64,000 nucleotides of DNA from Rapana venosa (GCA_028751875.1 CM054138.1:40925326-40989325), one strand, 5' to 3'. Numbered from the stretch's first letter, positions 45,308-58,253 are shown. The notes: a model not told the origin generated them from the letters alone. Program-made: numbers and translations.

Positions 45308-45598
45308 GGACGGGATAGCTCAGTGGTCGGAGCACTCGCTTTCCCCCAGCCAAGTTAAGCAGCGTCGAGCGTGGTTACCAGTTGGATGGGTGACCGTTTG
45401 CGCGCCTTGGCTTCAGTACAGTTCCCCCAGTTCACCCAGCTGTAAATGGGTACCTGCCCTCTTTAGGGTCAGGGAAGGTAAAGCAGCGAGGGAGAGGAGA
45501 TGGGCGCCACCCTCAATATGCTGGCCCTAGAGAAGTGAGGTCTCTGACACCTCGCTCCCCTACGACCTTATAGGTTATGGGATCCTTTACCTTTTTAC
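45308..45598 (+). mobile_element. tRNA/5S SINE, only in copy B
   Basis: 291 bp, flanked by CTTCTGG (45,301-45,307 and 45,599-45,605). Copy A has the single empty site CTTCTGG at 9,871-9,877. The sequence is nearly identical to the A-only copy at 9,012, differing at a few sites (for example GCGCCACC for GCGCCGCC). Confidence 0.93.
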
Positions 45599-45830
45599 CT
45601 TCTGGTTTTGGGTTAGATAAATCACGCCAAAGGCCAGTCATAAGTCTTATTAATAGACTGAAGTTAAATGCTTTCCATACAAAATTTTCTAGAAATGTGC
45701 ATTGTGTGTGTGGTGGGGCAATCTCAACCATTCATATTCTTTTCGAATGCCAAATGTTAATAAAGCAGCTGCCCACCATTCGTGAGAGATCTTTGCAAAA
45801 GGTTTGAATAACTCTGCATTGCTCTGTGAA

Positions 45831-46383
45831 ATTGCTTTGCTGTTGAAAGAGAGCTGTGTTAGTAATTTGCTATAGCATAAATAAGTATGTCATTTATTGA
45901 TTTGGAGCTAGGCATTCTAACCACCACGGTATAATTTTCGAAATTGTTACCAGTGTTCTTTTGGCGTGGAATACATGATATGTATCTTTTGATCTATTGT
46001 AGTTTAATTAGCTATATTGATTCATAAGGTAAAGTCATTTCTTTCATTGTATTATAGTTACAATAGTTAGACAGTTCCTTAACCCTTTTCTTTCTGAATT
46101 GTTTGCCTTTCTGCGTCTAATATCACTTAATGTGAAATAGACGTTAAATTGAAGAAACAACAACGCAGAACATCTTGTGCACACATTAAAACCTGTTATG
46201 CCTTTCGAAGAGTAGGACATTTGTGCCGTTGGGAACATGACAAAATTTACAAAAATGCACACACACAGAGACTGAATGTTAAAAAAGAAGAGAAAAAAGC
46301 TCATGTGTACTTAATCGTTATTTTCGGTGTAAAGGACTTTAAATTCACACACACACACACACACACACACTCTCGAGAATTAT
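45831..46383 (+). mobile_element. LINE flank, SINE 3' module and (CA)n (copy B)
   Basis: Equivalent of 10,061-10,690, almost identical to copy A, with a shorter CA tract (46,346-46,371). Confidence 0.65.
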
Positions 46384-47697
46384 ATGACAGAAATCATGAA
46401 TATGTATCCTGATCTCCCCTGGTTGTTATGTGGAGATTTGAATGCCCGCACTGCTAATCTTTCTGATGTTGCCACAGACTATGACAGTCACATTCAACTA
46501 TTTGCTGATTTAAATGAGTTATCTGACAATACCACACTGGTTAGCCGTAAATCAAAAGACGGAAGTGTAAATAATTTTGGTAAAAAGTTGTTGGAATTGT
46601 GTAAGGAATTTGACTTAGTTATTGTCAATGGCAGATCACAGGGTGATAAAGAAGGGGAAATAACCTGCATTGCTAACAGTGGCAAGAGTATTGTTGACTA
46701 TTTCATTTGTTCATTTTCCTTGTTTGAACTTGTCGATGACATGTTTGTTGCAAGTAGATGTGAATCAGATCATTTTCCAATTGTCATTTCTTTTTCCATA
46801 GAGTCTTATGAAGAAACATGTGAGGAAAGACATAGAGTTAGAGGAAATATCAAAATATGTGTGGAAAGATGACAGTGCCGGTTTATTTCAAAGTAACCTC
46901 CTTGACAGTGTACAGATTGTGTTTGAACATTTTACTGCAGCTCTCTGTAGAAATATTGATGAAGCATGCGAAGTTTATATCTTCTTTTATACAGAGTTCT
47001 TGCGAGAAACAATGAAATTCAGGCAGAAGAAAAACATTAAAGCTCACTCTCAGCCACCATGGTGGGATAAGATTGTGAAGAAAGTAAACAAGTTAAATAT
47101 GACTTACTGAAGAGTTTTAGACACACAACTCTCAGGGAGATTTAGATGCTTTTATACGTCAAAAGAAAAGTTTCAAATCCGTGTGTAAGAGAAAACAAGT
47201 TAACAAAAACAACAAAATTTTAAAGGATCTAAATGACTTATGCATGAAAAAGAATAAAAACCCTTTTGGGAAGAAATGAAAGCACGAATTTTTGAAACCC
47301 AAAGCGATCAAAGAAATATCCCCACGCTCATGGTTAGATTTTTTTAAAGTCACTTTTTTCCCTTTAAATCGCATCGATGTTGATTTCACTGAAGAAATTA
47401 AAAAATAGGAAATATGTGGCCCTCGTAATTGTGAAAATTGTTTTGGGTTTCACAATTTGGTGATGAATCACTGAGGTAAATTTTTAAAAGCCTTAAAAAA
47501 ACTGAAGGTGGAAAGGGTTTTGGGTCCGATGGTTTGTGTCAGATTTTTTCCGCATCCCCTAAAATTCATGTCGTTTTTATTCCCTTTGTTCAACACAGTG
47601 TTTTCTAGGAACTTTTAAAGAAAAGTGGAACATGCTGTGATTTTTCCTCTGCAAAAAAAAGGTTTGCACTGAATGTGGAAATTTAAGGTATCTAGAG
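46384..47697 (+). mobile_element. Second LINE, upstream part (copy B)
   Basis: The endonuclease is more intact than in copy A: one frame of 162 codons (46,384-46,872) holds CGDLNARTANLSD, FDLVIVNGRSQGDKEGE, NSGKSIVDYFICSF and ESDHFPIVIS. In copy A this frame breaks after EFDLV because of a 4-bp duplication (TTAG). The RT starts near 47,500 and is cut by the RTE insertion within GGTATCTCATTG. Confidence 0.86.
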
Positions 47698-50600
47698 TAG
47701 AGGTTTTCCTCTGTACTGGTAACCTGTTACCCCAGTTTTCCCTGTCTCAGTGGGGAAAACCCCGACCCAAAAAAATCCCGCTATGGGCAAATTGCAGCTT
47801 GGAGAGGAGATGGGCGCCGCCAAGAACCCACGCCCACAGAAAACCCCTCAGGGCAACACTGAAAGGAAAGAATCCCAAAAATGGGTTTGGGCCCCGGAAG
47901 GCCAAAAACCCGCGCCTTCCATTGGGCTTTCCCAGGATGGAGGGGGAAAAATTGCGACGGGGGACGCAAACAACAGCGATCAAACTCCGGGCTGAAAGGA
48001 CCATCATGGTACATGGAACACCCGTCCTTGCACGCATGTGGGAAGCTCCAAGAGAACCCCATGAATTTCGAGATACGAATGGGACATATTTGGGATGGCC
48101 GAAGTCCGTTGGGTCGGTTTCGGCGAAAAAACCCACAGAGAAAATCACAAACTAGGGTATAGGGGCAGGGACTCCCAAACCCCAAACCCGGGTAGGTTTT
48201 CTTGAAACAAGAAGAGGACAAAAAGGCCCAAGCTGACCCAATTCAAGCAGATGTCTCCATGCGTTTTTCGCAGCAAAACCAAAACATGACCATCATACAA
48301 GTCTATGCACCAACATAGACTCGATGTAAGAAATCGAGTGTTTTAGAAGTTTGGGAGGCGCCATAAAATCAACTCCAAAAGAAGGATTTTCGTGATCCAG
48401 GGCGCGGGAAATGCAAGATGGGCTGAGTTTGCCCAATGGCCGGGGAAAGTAGGCCGTTTTGGCGTGGCGAACTAATGTAAAAGGTCTCAGTTTTTGGGAA
48501 AATTTCGCAACACCCCCAAATTTATGTCGCCAACCCTTTACCCCAAAAGCATAAAGAAAACGGTGGCATCCCAAAGGGAAAGACCATAACCAGATTACTA
48601 CTTCTTGGCCCCCCCAAACGATTTAAGTCGAGCATCAAAAAAGCCCCAGACAAGAAGTTTCCCTGGCGTGTATTGGCGTGCCCGACGGGTATCTGCCCCT
48701 ACAGATCAAGTGAAGACCAAAAACCCAGAAGAGAAACCCCCGTTTGCGGTTCAACATGGAAAAGTGAAGGAACCGAAGCCCGGGAAACTTTAAAGCTGAG
48801 ATAGGGGGGATTTGCGCATTGATTTCCCCCAAGATGCATCAACAACCTCCTGAGACCTTAGAAGACCATTCAGGGACGCGCTGGGATCCTTTGGGAAGAG
48901 AGGAAAAAGAACCGCCCTGGGTTACCAAAGATTCCTGGACCTGTGCGCCAACGTGGGGGCTAAGCCAGTGAAAAACAAAACCCAAAAAAACGGCGAAGAG
49001 ATGAACAGTCAACAGGTCAATCAAAAAAAAGTGCTGGGCCATGGGGAATGGGTGTCAGAACAAAGCTCCAAAGGTTGGAAGGCAATGGGGAAGGAGACAG
49101 CAAAGAGGGTACCCGACCATCAAGGGCTAACCAAATCCCAGCAAAGACTCCGTTATTGAGACAAAAAGGGGTCAAATCCTTAAGGGCGCCACTTCATGAA
49201 AGTTTGGAAGAATTTGCAGGACTGTCAACTCAAGCTGAAGGCTGATCCGAAAAAACTTCACGAGCAAGATCCCCGACCTCAGATCCTGAAAGCACCAGGT
49301 GCGGGGGAGAGGGGAGAAAAAGCGTAAAATCACTAAAGGAGGAAGTCCCAGGGATTGAAACATCCCCGGGTGAACTCATCAAGAAAAGGAGGCCCGGATG
49401 ATCAAGGGATTAAAATCATTGCCAACGATCTGGACAGCAAAGGTGGCCCCGGGGAAAAGTGGACCCATCCATCCAGTTTCCCCTTTCCAAAAAAGGGAAC
49501 CCAGAAGTGCCAAAATTACGAAAAAATTAGTTGATAAGCCCTCCAAACAAGTCTGCTTGATTGCCTTGAAAAGACTGAAACCAAGCAGAAGAAATCCTTC
49601 GAAGAACAGGCGGATTCAGGACCAGGGCGAAGCACTGTCGAACAGTTCTTCAACATCAGAATGTCATAGAGAAGCATCTCCAACATCGTACAGCTCTACA
49701 ACACTTCTTTTCTTCAAAAAAGGCCCTTTGACCGAGTGTGGAAGAAAACCTGTGGCAAGTCATGAAAAACTATAGCTTCGACGAGGCCTGATTCAGTCAT
49801 CCAGGCGCTGTTGAAGCTCCCCAGTGCCCGTCCTCTGGGGGAGAAATCGGGGGGTTTCTTCGGACTTCAGTTGGGGTTCGCAAAGGCTGCCCGCTTCCCC
49901 GTTTTTTTCACGGTTCTGGAGAAAATCATGAGGAGGCCCCCCTTTACTTCAAGACCACAAAAACCCAATAGGAGGAAAAGGGGCCGTCTGAATCTTCGAT
50001 TGCAGACGATATTTCTATGGGGCCCCGGGGAGAAGAATCCCGGGTCTCCCACCGATGGAAAAATCGCCCAAGCCCCGGTATGGAGATCAGCACGGAAAAA
50101 GAGCAAGATCCTAGTGAACGTACCACACGACCTCCCACCGATCAAGATGAGTGGGAGCAATAGGGGGTGGATCTTTAAGTACCTTGGAGCAGTCTCACCA
50201 AAGAAGGCCGGCACACAAGAGGTGAAGATCAGACTTGCTGTGGCACTTCCTCCTGACTAAGCTGGCGAAAAGTGTGGGAAAACCCCAAACGAACCCAACT
50301 AAAGGGCAGACTTACAAAGGGCCCGTCACATCCCTTGCCCTTTTACAGTGTGAAGCATGGACTCTTACTGCCGATTTAGAACGTCGCATTTCAAGCCTTT
50401 GAGATTGAAGTGCCTCAGGCGGATCTGAAACATCACCTACAGAGACCGCAAAACCAATGATACGTTCTGGCTGCAGTTCGATGCCACTGGCTGGCAATCA
50501 AGAACCATTGTAGATACAAGTCAAACGGAGAAACTGAAGTGGTTTGGCCACACATCATAGGCATAACAGCCTGTCAAAGAAGTCCGCAGGGATGGTTGAA

Positions 50601-50786
50601 GAGCAAGGAGGCAGGGTACTGACCTCGCAAATGCTGGATAATCCACATCAAGGAGTGGACTGGCCCTACTGTACCAAACCTCCTGAAGGCAGCAACAGGA
50701 CGAAACCATTTGGCGGTCCTCTTGCAGCGTCCGTGCGGGTACCCATACGGGTTTTCGTCCCGGACAAGGGATGAGTGTGTGAGTGA
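47698..50786 (+). mobile_element. RTE LINE insertion only in copy B
   Basis: About 3.1 kb, near full length. It has a 5' leader (CCTCTGTACTGGTAACCTGT), an endonuclease start near 47,990 (WN..PC, GKLQE-like), WDIFGMAEVRW at about 48,090 and a YAP-like block at 48,300. The RT has STVEQF at 49,630, FDRVW at 49,728, VR.GC.L at 49,875, ADD at 50,005, and EKLKWFGHTS at 50,530. The 3' end reads RTRDE and the tail is GAGTGTGTGAGTG. It sits in the second LINE's RT; copy A is empty at 12,025-12,035 (GGTATCTCATTG), with ATCT at both junctions as a possible short target duplication. All frames are broken, largely by homopolymer indels. Confidence 0.88.
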
Positions 50787-52525
50787 TCTCATTGTTTAAA
50801 CATAATTGGTAAAACTGTATAGTTACTAATTCTGAAGAAGGACTGACAAAGTTCCTGTGAAAGTGCACACTTAATTCTGAGGCACAGGGCTGGTTTCGCA
50901 AAGGTTACAGCCCATCGATCACATTTTTACACTTCAGTCTCTAGCACAAAGTATCTAACAAAGAAAGGTGGTAGTTTTATACTTCTTTTTGTGATTTTTC
51001 CAAAGAGTTGACTGTTGTTGACAGAATAAAACTTTTATTTTGCTGCTGCAAAAAGGAATCACATGTTAAATTGTTCATGACGCTGCAAAAGCATGTACAA
51101 AAGTGTGAAGGCAGCTGTGAGAGTCGGGGCTCATATTACTGAATATTTTGATTGTATTTTCTGGTGTCAGAAAGGTTTGTTATTGTTGAGTCCCCTATTA
51201 TTTTCGATGTTTATTTCTGAACTAGAATCAGATCTACTGGATCAGTTATCCAAGGAATAGATGTTTTTTCTGAGCACTAGGCATATTACTACTTACTTAT
51301 TGTTTGCAGATGATATTGCTTTAGTTTCAGGATCTTCAGTTGTTAGACTGCAGAAAAAAGATCAATTGTTTGGAAAATTTTGTAAGAAATGGGGACTTTT
51401 CTGTAAATATGGTCAAAATAAAGTAGTCGTTTTTAAAAATGGTGGATTTACTAAGAAGTCTGAAAAAAATGGTGTTATTAGGAAAGCAGATACAAGTAGA
51501 ATCTAGTTATATTATCTGGGTGTGGGTTTTTGGTCAACATTGAACTGTGTCAAAATGTATCGGAAAATCTCTCTGGAAAAAGCATTGTAGGCTTTGCTGG
51601 GTTATCAAATGATTGTACCGTAGTTAATGAATCTTCCAGAATTCTAAGTTTTTTAGTTTTTTTGATACAAAATGTGAAACCAATTACTCCTCTATGGTTC
51701 TGAAATGGGGTTTTCAGGCAGTATCAGATATTGAAAAAATACAGGTAAAAACTTTGCAAAATGGTCCTGGGGGTTGGCAGAGATGTTAAAAAATAATTTT
51801 TGCCTTGGTGATTGTGGTAGTTATCCCATTTTTGTTGACACCTAGTTACCAGAGTAATTCACATATTGGCTAAAAAATTTTGGATATGCCTGATCATAGA
51901 TATCCAATGACAATGCTTACAATATGTTGTGTTGACAGGATGAAGCGGGGAGAATAAATTGGGTAAGAAACTGTTAGAAAGTTTTATGCACCCACGGATT
52001 TGTTATGTTTGGACATTGCATAAAATGTGGTTAATTCCTATCCTTCATCGAAAGATTTCCAAATTCGTATACAAGATGTGTCAACAAAAATTGGCATTGG
52101 ACTCTCTATCAGCATACCTGACTACTTAAAAAAAGATTTATACACCCGATTATTTGTAGAGCAAATTATGTATGGTGATGTAGAATATTTATGAATTCCG
52201 TGTGGGTATATTGTTTACTGAGGTCAAACAGATTACTTTAAATGGTATTTTCTCGTTGTGGGCAAAACGATTTAATGATACATTCTGCTCTCAGTGGGAT
52301 TTGGCAACAAATTGAAGATGTTTGTATCTTTTTACTTGTATGACTAAAATATGCTGTGTATTGCGAAGGAAAATGTATTCCTTTGTATTTATTACAGATT
52401 TCCATCGAATCTGAAAGTGCAGTTCTGTTTAATGAACACTTCAACCTAGTTTGATGTTGTAAAGGTTGGATTATTTTTTACTAATGTTTAGTATATCAGA
52501 GTAAGATGTTCACCCTTAACATGAA
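50787..52525 (+). mobile_element. Second LINE, downstream part (copy B)
   Basis: Resumes at ATCTCATTGTTTAAACATAA and continues through the RT: a QAGF-like block at 50,885, LLFADDIALVSGSSV at 51,300, and the HRYP/QCYNML and DEAGRINWV blocks at 51,890-51,965. Equivalent of 12,030-13,730. Confidence 0.84.
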
Positions 52526-54179
52526 AGTATATGATTAACTGTTGTTCCTATGGGCCAATTTGGCCATGCAAAAACGGTGAGTATTGTTTTTGTTACACAC
52601 ACGCACGCACGCACGCACACACACGTTAAAATCCTGTGCGCACTTTTCGTAAGAGTTAGGGCCATTGTTGTGCCAGTTTTGGGTACAGTATGACAAATTA
52701 CACAGAACCGACATACAAACGGGAATGGACTTGTAAAAATTCCAAATAAGTGTTTATTCCATTATCTGGATATAAAGGAATAAAATTAAATAAAAAAAGT
52801 AAAATAAACACCACACACATGTTTAGTGTTATATTTTACATGACATGGCCAGAAGAAGAATCCAAAATGTATCATATATTGTGGAATACTTTGCACACTT
52901 CTTGGCATCTCATAAAGAGGTCAGATAAACTACGAGGAAGTGAAAACAAAATCGAAAACTCCTGGGGCCAGGCCCACAACGCAGAACTCTGATTCAGTGA
53001 ATTTAAAAAACCCATAAACTGAGTTCATATGGGTACGTCACATGAACATCTGAGCTGGCCAAGCTGTCCTTGGGAACAGTACTGGGAGAGAGACGAGAGG
53101 CAGACAGAGAAAACGAAGAAAAGGACAACCATCAGAGAGTGGAGTAGCATTAGTGGATCGGCATAGTTATGGAAAATCTGAAAACTTATGAGGATTGGAG
53201 GAGCTGGTTTGCAAAATCTTCAGTGGTTTTCCCAACCGTCTACTTGGACTACGAGATAGGTGAAGGAAGGTAAAGGTAAGTTGGTGGGAGCAAAGCAATT
53301 TCAGTTGTGAATGATCGAAGTGAACTGAACACTTGAGTAAAATAATATAATTAATAATTGATAATAATAATAACAACAACAACTAACACGTCATTGGAGA
53401 GAATCACAAGCTGAACCAGAACAAAGTACAACTTGTACAACACATGTATGATGACTTGTGAAAGAATAATAATCCCTTGCTTCAACTGTTATATGTTTTC
53501 TTATCATTTCTTATCTGATCTTATCTACTGTCTTGGTTTTGTTTTATTTGTCTTGTTTTTGTTGATTTTTGCTTTTATTTTAATTAGCTTTTTTTTTTTA
53601 ATGTTCTTCCTTTTATCTGTATGACTTGAGCTTATGTTATATGTTTTGATTTGCCCTTTATCTGGTTTGTTAGTCTGGATTTATATTTTAAATATTCCAT
53701 GTTTTTGTCTTCATACATGGGTGAACATTGTTTGTTTGATTGCTTTTATATGTCAATTTCTTGTTTTCACTTTTTTGTGAGGGCGGATGAAAAAAGTTGT
53801 GGTAAACTTATCTTTTACCTCAATAAAGACCATTTTGACTTGGAATTGAGATAAACAAATGACTGCAGAAGAATTACATGTAATAGTATAATAAAGGTTT
53901 TTAAAAAGGGTAAAGAATAAAAATCATCTATAAAAACATGGTGCTTGAAAGCATGCACGCGCGCAAGTTTTATATATATATATATTAGATATAATTTTAT
54001 ATATATAGTTATATATATTATATATATAGTATTTTATTATATGCAGGAGTATTAGAATATATTAATTTGTTGTGTGATTTCGAAACAACTATTTGTATTA
54101 CGCTAGTTTTCGGTAAAGACACATATTCTCAAGTTGTCTTCGCATGGGACACTTCTTTGCATTACTTTTCTCCGACAGC
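52526..54179. other. Spacer with SINE module, LINE end and (TA)n (copy B)
   Basis: SINE 3' module at 52,590-52,790, RTE-type LINE 3' remnant at 52,850-53,275, (TAA)n at 53,337-53,388, AT-rich DNA, and (TA)n at 53,965-54,045. Lacks the SINE found in copy A at 13,736-13,990. Confidence 0.7.
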
Positions 54180-54334
54180 TGGCAGACACTGAAGCTGTTA
54201 AAGTAAGAAATTTTTTATACTAGGAACATTCTTCAGGCACCGACATCTGTAGAAATAAGCTATAGATGTTGAGTTTGATGTGGGAATTTGTTGGCTGTGT
54301 AGGACGTCAAATAAAATTCCTGCGAAAGAATTCA
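54180..54334 (+). pseudogene. RRS1: RRS1 exon 1 (copy B, disrupted)
   Basis: Clear nucleotide match to 15,647-15,795, but the start codon is lost (CAGCTGGCAGAC for CAGCATGGCAGAC). Several indels shift the frame, and the donor reads GTAGTT. The surrounding intron has the same density of indels, so this may be poor consensus rather than a decayed gene. Confidence 0.75.
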
Positions 54335-56551
54335 GTAGTTTTTTTTCCGTTATTGCACGCTCTTATCTGTCTGGGATTTGACAGGCCATGTTCATGGTAT
54401 TTACTGGTATAGATTTTTCGTCTTCTCCTTCTCAACGCCTTCAACGTTGTGAAGATTCTGTAGACTATAGCCTAGTATAAGTATAAGGGGGGTTTGCTTG
54501 AGTGTGAAGTTGCCTGAGGTCATGCATATAAGTCTAATACCCATTTACAAACCTGTATGATGTATCAGTCTATGAATTACAAGAGAAAGGGTAAGGGGAA
54601 AAGCAATGTAGGATAAAATAAGCTAGCCAGCAGCAGCAGCGTTTGCTAGGTTATCTTTACTAGTGAATGATGGAATGAAATTTTTTTTATTTTAAATATC
54701 AGCAGGGCTTGAGCACTTACTTAGTCAAAGACTTCTCATGCCTCTCTCTCTCTCTTTTTATTATGTATTCTTTGATTTCTAGGATAATGGAAATAAGTTA
54801 TCTTGAATGATCTATTTTTTTATATACACTTTCCAGACCCAGTGTGTAATATGTTTTAGTAAATTTGTCATCATTCCTTCTGGCACACAAATGGCTTACT
54901 CTTCTGAAAAGCAGAACAGATTTTAGTGTGTGCCCAAAATGTTCTGCATGTGGTCGCACATGGGACCTCAGTTTCACTTGAACAGTTGAAGGACATTTTC
55001 CATGGTTTTTTTGTTGGGGTGGGGGGGGAAGTGGACTGGAGTCAGCACTGATGTTAACTCTAGAGGAAAAATCCTCTTGAGCAAGATTTGAACCTGGGTC
55101 AGCAGATCACGAGTGCATCACTCAGTCTAACCAGTGTAACCACCAGACTATCCCAGCCCCCTAAATGAATCATTTGAAATGACGGTGAGTGTGCAAGTGT
55201 CTAACATGACATGCTACCAACGTTACAGTACCACTCACTGTGAGGGACTATGATGCCATTTGATGGTAAAAGCAAAACCCAGCAACTCCCCAGATTTCAG
55301 TCTGACTAAGAAAAGTTTCTAATTGCTGAATGAATGGGTTTAATCAGAGGAACAAACAATGTTGTGTGTCACTTACTGAGTTAGAAGTAAGCTCTGGATT
55401 CATAAATGGAGAACTTGAAAGGCCATTGAAGATGTATATAATACAGTGTTGATTATAGGTAGTGCGCCCCCTGCGGGTTTTCCCGCATTTAAAAAAAATT
55501 TGACAGCGAAACTTATGTGGAAGTGCGCCCTAACGGTGCCAAACAAATCATGGACAGCGCGTTTTTGAAAAAAACAGTGCGCCACTGCAACTGTGGTTTG
55601 TATAATCTCTAGAATTAAGCACTACAAGCGCTATTAAGCCAAAGTTCTCTGATGATACTTCTGATTGTCTAAGCGCCTCACTTTTGACCAATAACAGAAA
55701 CTGTAGTTTGTCCTCATCAGTTCCTGGGCAGCAACAAGCCCTCTTCTTAATAAAGCAGGCTCATCCTGCTCTGTTGTCCTCTTCGATTACGTCATCTTCC
55801 AAGAGGCTTTGTACTCAAGTGACCTCATTGGGACAGAGATCGTTGAAGAGATAGCAGACACCAGGGCCCCAGCAGGTTCAGAGCTGGAGTCTGAGTGGAG
55901 ATCTGGACAAGTTACTTATTAATATATATTTTCGTTTTAATATATATCTAAATCTTGTTTAATGTTATTTGTCTTGTCATGTCAGACAGTAGTATCCTTT
56001 GCAACACATCGGCAGCCTGCGTAATTGGAATTGACATCCTGATCAGAATGACAGGGGGAAAGATGTCACCTTGTCAGTACATAGTCATATGATATGTTAT
56101 GTGTATTGTACATTACAACTTTTGAACAGCAGGATTGGGTGGTGTTTTTTTTTTCTTGTTTACAGTATGTTTTGTTGTTGTTTTCGTATTGTTTTGTTTT
56201 GTCTTATTAGCAAAGAGGTCTTATGCAAGCTATGGACTCTAAAATGTTTGTAAATTTTGTGTGAGTCAGTCAGTGTGTGTTTTATGTGTGTACATGTGCA
56301 ATACCTTGTGTGTGTACATGCGCACATGCCTCTGTGTTTGTACATGCGCACATGCCTCTGTGTGTGTGTGTTGTGTGTGTGTACTATACATGTACTGATG
56401 AAGTGTTAAAAATGTTTTTGTTAATGTTATTATGCAAATTGTAATCATTACACTTACAGTATATTGTTTCATGATATCCTCCATGTCCCAGTAGGGCCCC
56501 AGGCTAATTGAATATGCTGAATTTGAAGTGTGTTCACTCTGTGTGTTTCAG
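54335..56551 (+). other. RRS1 intron 1 (copy B)
   Basis: Colinear with 15,796-17,974. Holds the full SINE on the minus strand (54,735-55,160, B box AGGTTCAAATC intact) and GT repeats (56,275-56,385). Confidence 0.72.
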
Positions 56552-56624
56552 GAAAGACAGGGAGCAGTGCATGTCACGTGTTTCACGTGACAATATTCAA
56601 CTCCTGGTAAACAGATTAAACCAG
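56552..56624 (+). CDS. RRS1: RRS1 exon 2 (copy B)
   Basis: 73 bases, TTTCAG acceptor and GTAAGG donor. One base completes the split codon, then 24 codons read KDREQCMSRVSRDN and IQLLVNRLNQ. This is the clean version of 17,975-18,050 and fixes the exon boundaries. Confidence 0.88.
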
Positions 56625-58214
56625 GTAAGGTCATACTGTATAGGCCTGTTAACAGTATATGTACTACAGTATCTGCAATGCCAGTTTCTTCTTTATTCAT
56701 GTTCCTAGCAGTGTACACACTGAAGATGCATAGTGTGTGTGATCACACATGCACACACTCACTCACTCACTTGGTGTGTGTGTATGAAGCTGCTGAAAGG
56801 TTTTGTTTTTGTGTTTGTTTTTTGCTGCCTCATGTCCTGTTCCCGCGCCACTCACCTCAGTCTCCCCACCACAGCCATACCCAGATTCGTTATGTCTCAT
56901 CTCAGGGTCGGAAGTCACAGGAAGCCTATCATATACTGGCTGTCATTGGGCACAGCAGAGGGACTCTGCACTGTTGTGGATCAGTTTTTGGTACCCTGAA
57001 TGGTGGCGTTTCAGTTGTGCCTGTTGTTCTTAGCTATATACGAGGACACCACCTACTAAAGCCCCCAACTAATGACAGTATTAGCTCAGTCGTAGAGCAG
57101 GACTGAGGGAGTTGCCCACCCAAAGGTGGCGAACACCACAACGTCCCTCTCCCCCTGAGGTTTGGAGCATCAAGGTCTTTGACCACAAACTCAACACGGT
57201 CACATAAATGTATCAGGGAAAACGATTCTTTGAGGTCACCATGAGACCAGAGCACTGGGACCACCGATATCAGGAGGCTTTTTTTTTTTTTATTGCATGA
57301 TGATCAATGAGAATGAGGGATGATCCGGTGTAATGATGCTGCTGTGGAGGTCATGTGCTTTGAGACTACTTGATCAGAGGTTTGTACTACACTTCCTTCA
57401 TAATTATTATCCCGGCATTCAACCAGGCCCGTGGACTGGGGGGAGAGATAAAGACACCTGCAGTGGTTGGTCAGGTAATTTTCATAACACTCTTCAACTC
57501 GCTCATCCATAAAGTGGAGGAAGCTCAACTGTGTGGTACCCATTCTTCCATCTGAGCCACAACACCTCACTCCGGGTTTGAGCTGCCGGAGTCGAAAATC
57601 TATCTAGACTCTTACGGATTCAACCCGCGACCTTTCCTTTCCAAAATTCCAAGGCGCTAACCACAGCGTCCTTACGGCTAGCAAAGCTGCTAAAAGTTTA
57701 TGATGAGTGCAGGTGCACCACACACACTGACAACAGTGACACACACACACACACAGAGTGTACGCGCACACACTCATCCACACACTCACACAAAGACACA
57801 CTCACAAACACACTCACAAACACACTCACAAACACACACACACCCACATATACACACATGCACGCACAATTTACAAAACTGCATGTATATGGGGACTGTA
57901 TGTAAAAAAGCACACATGTTCTTATACCATTATCCTTGAAATAAAAAGAATGAAGAAAAAAGTACCCCCCTCCCACACACACACAAAAGATCAAATAAAC
58001 TTGCTTTTAATTTCTGTTAATGTTATTGATATCTTTTTTGATATGATGAGAATTTTATTGTGCTGCTGCTACATTTAAAATTTTCACAAGTGTGTATGTG
58101 TGTGTTTGCGTGTGTGTGTGCGCATATATATATTCACTTTGGGGGAAACTACGTGCTTGAATGTGATTGCTCATTTGTTTTTTTCTGTATTTGAATGTAT
58201 ATTTCTTGTTACAG
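56625..58214 (+). other. RRS1 intron 2 (copy B)
   Basis: Colinear with 18,051-19,854. Includes a tRNA-like SINE fragment (57,560-57,690, minus) and CA repeats (57,720-57,870). Also TTAGCTCAGTCGTAGAGCAG at 57,080-57,099, which resembles a tRNA 5' half but has no recognisable 3' half. Confidence 0.65.
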
Positions 58215-58253
58215 TTGCCGACAGAAAATAAAAGGGAATCAGCACTTGTCCAG
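58215..58253 (+). CDS. RRS1: RRS1 exon 3 (copy B)
   Basis: 39 bases, TTACAG acceptor and GTAAGT donor, reading LPTENKRESALVQ. Compared with copy A (LPTENKDGISIVQ) it resembles the charged stretch of human RRS1 slightly better. Both are open. Confidence 0.87.

Larger units (their letters stand above)
41690..45830 (+). mobile_element. I-group LINE (copy B) with preserved 5' endonuclease
   Basis: Equivalent of 6,086-10,060 but retaining the start of the endonuclease that copy A lost: MQWN.RSINTNLS at about 41,730-41,770, then YFNAHSPFWESKP at about 42,095. RT and RNase H follow in broken frames; the WVPS-like block is at about 45,085. Consensus is very noisy until about 45,125 and then becomes almost identical to copy A. 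Contains SINEs at 43,430-43,705 and 45,308-45,598. Confidence 0.78.

Noticed and set aside
57073..57150. tRNA-like segment TTAGCTCAGTCGTAGAGCAG
   Set aside because: It resembles a tRNA 5' half, but no B box or acceptor pairing follows, and copy A differs strongly at the same place.
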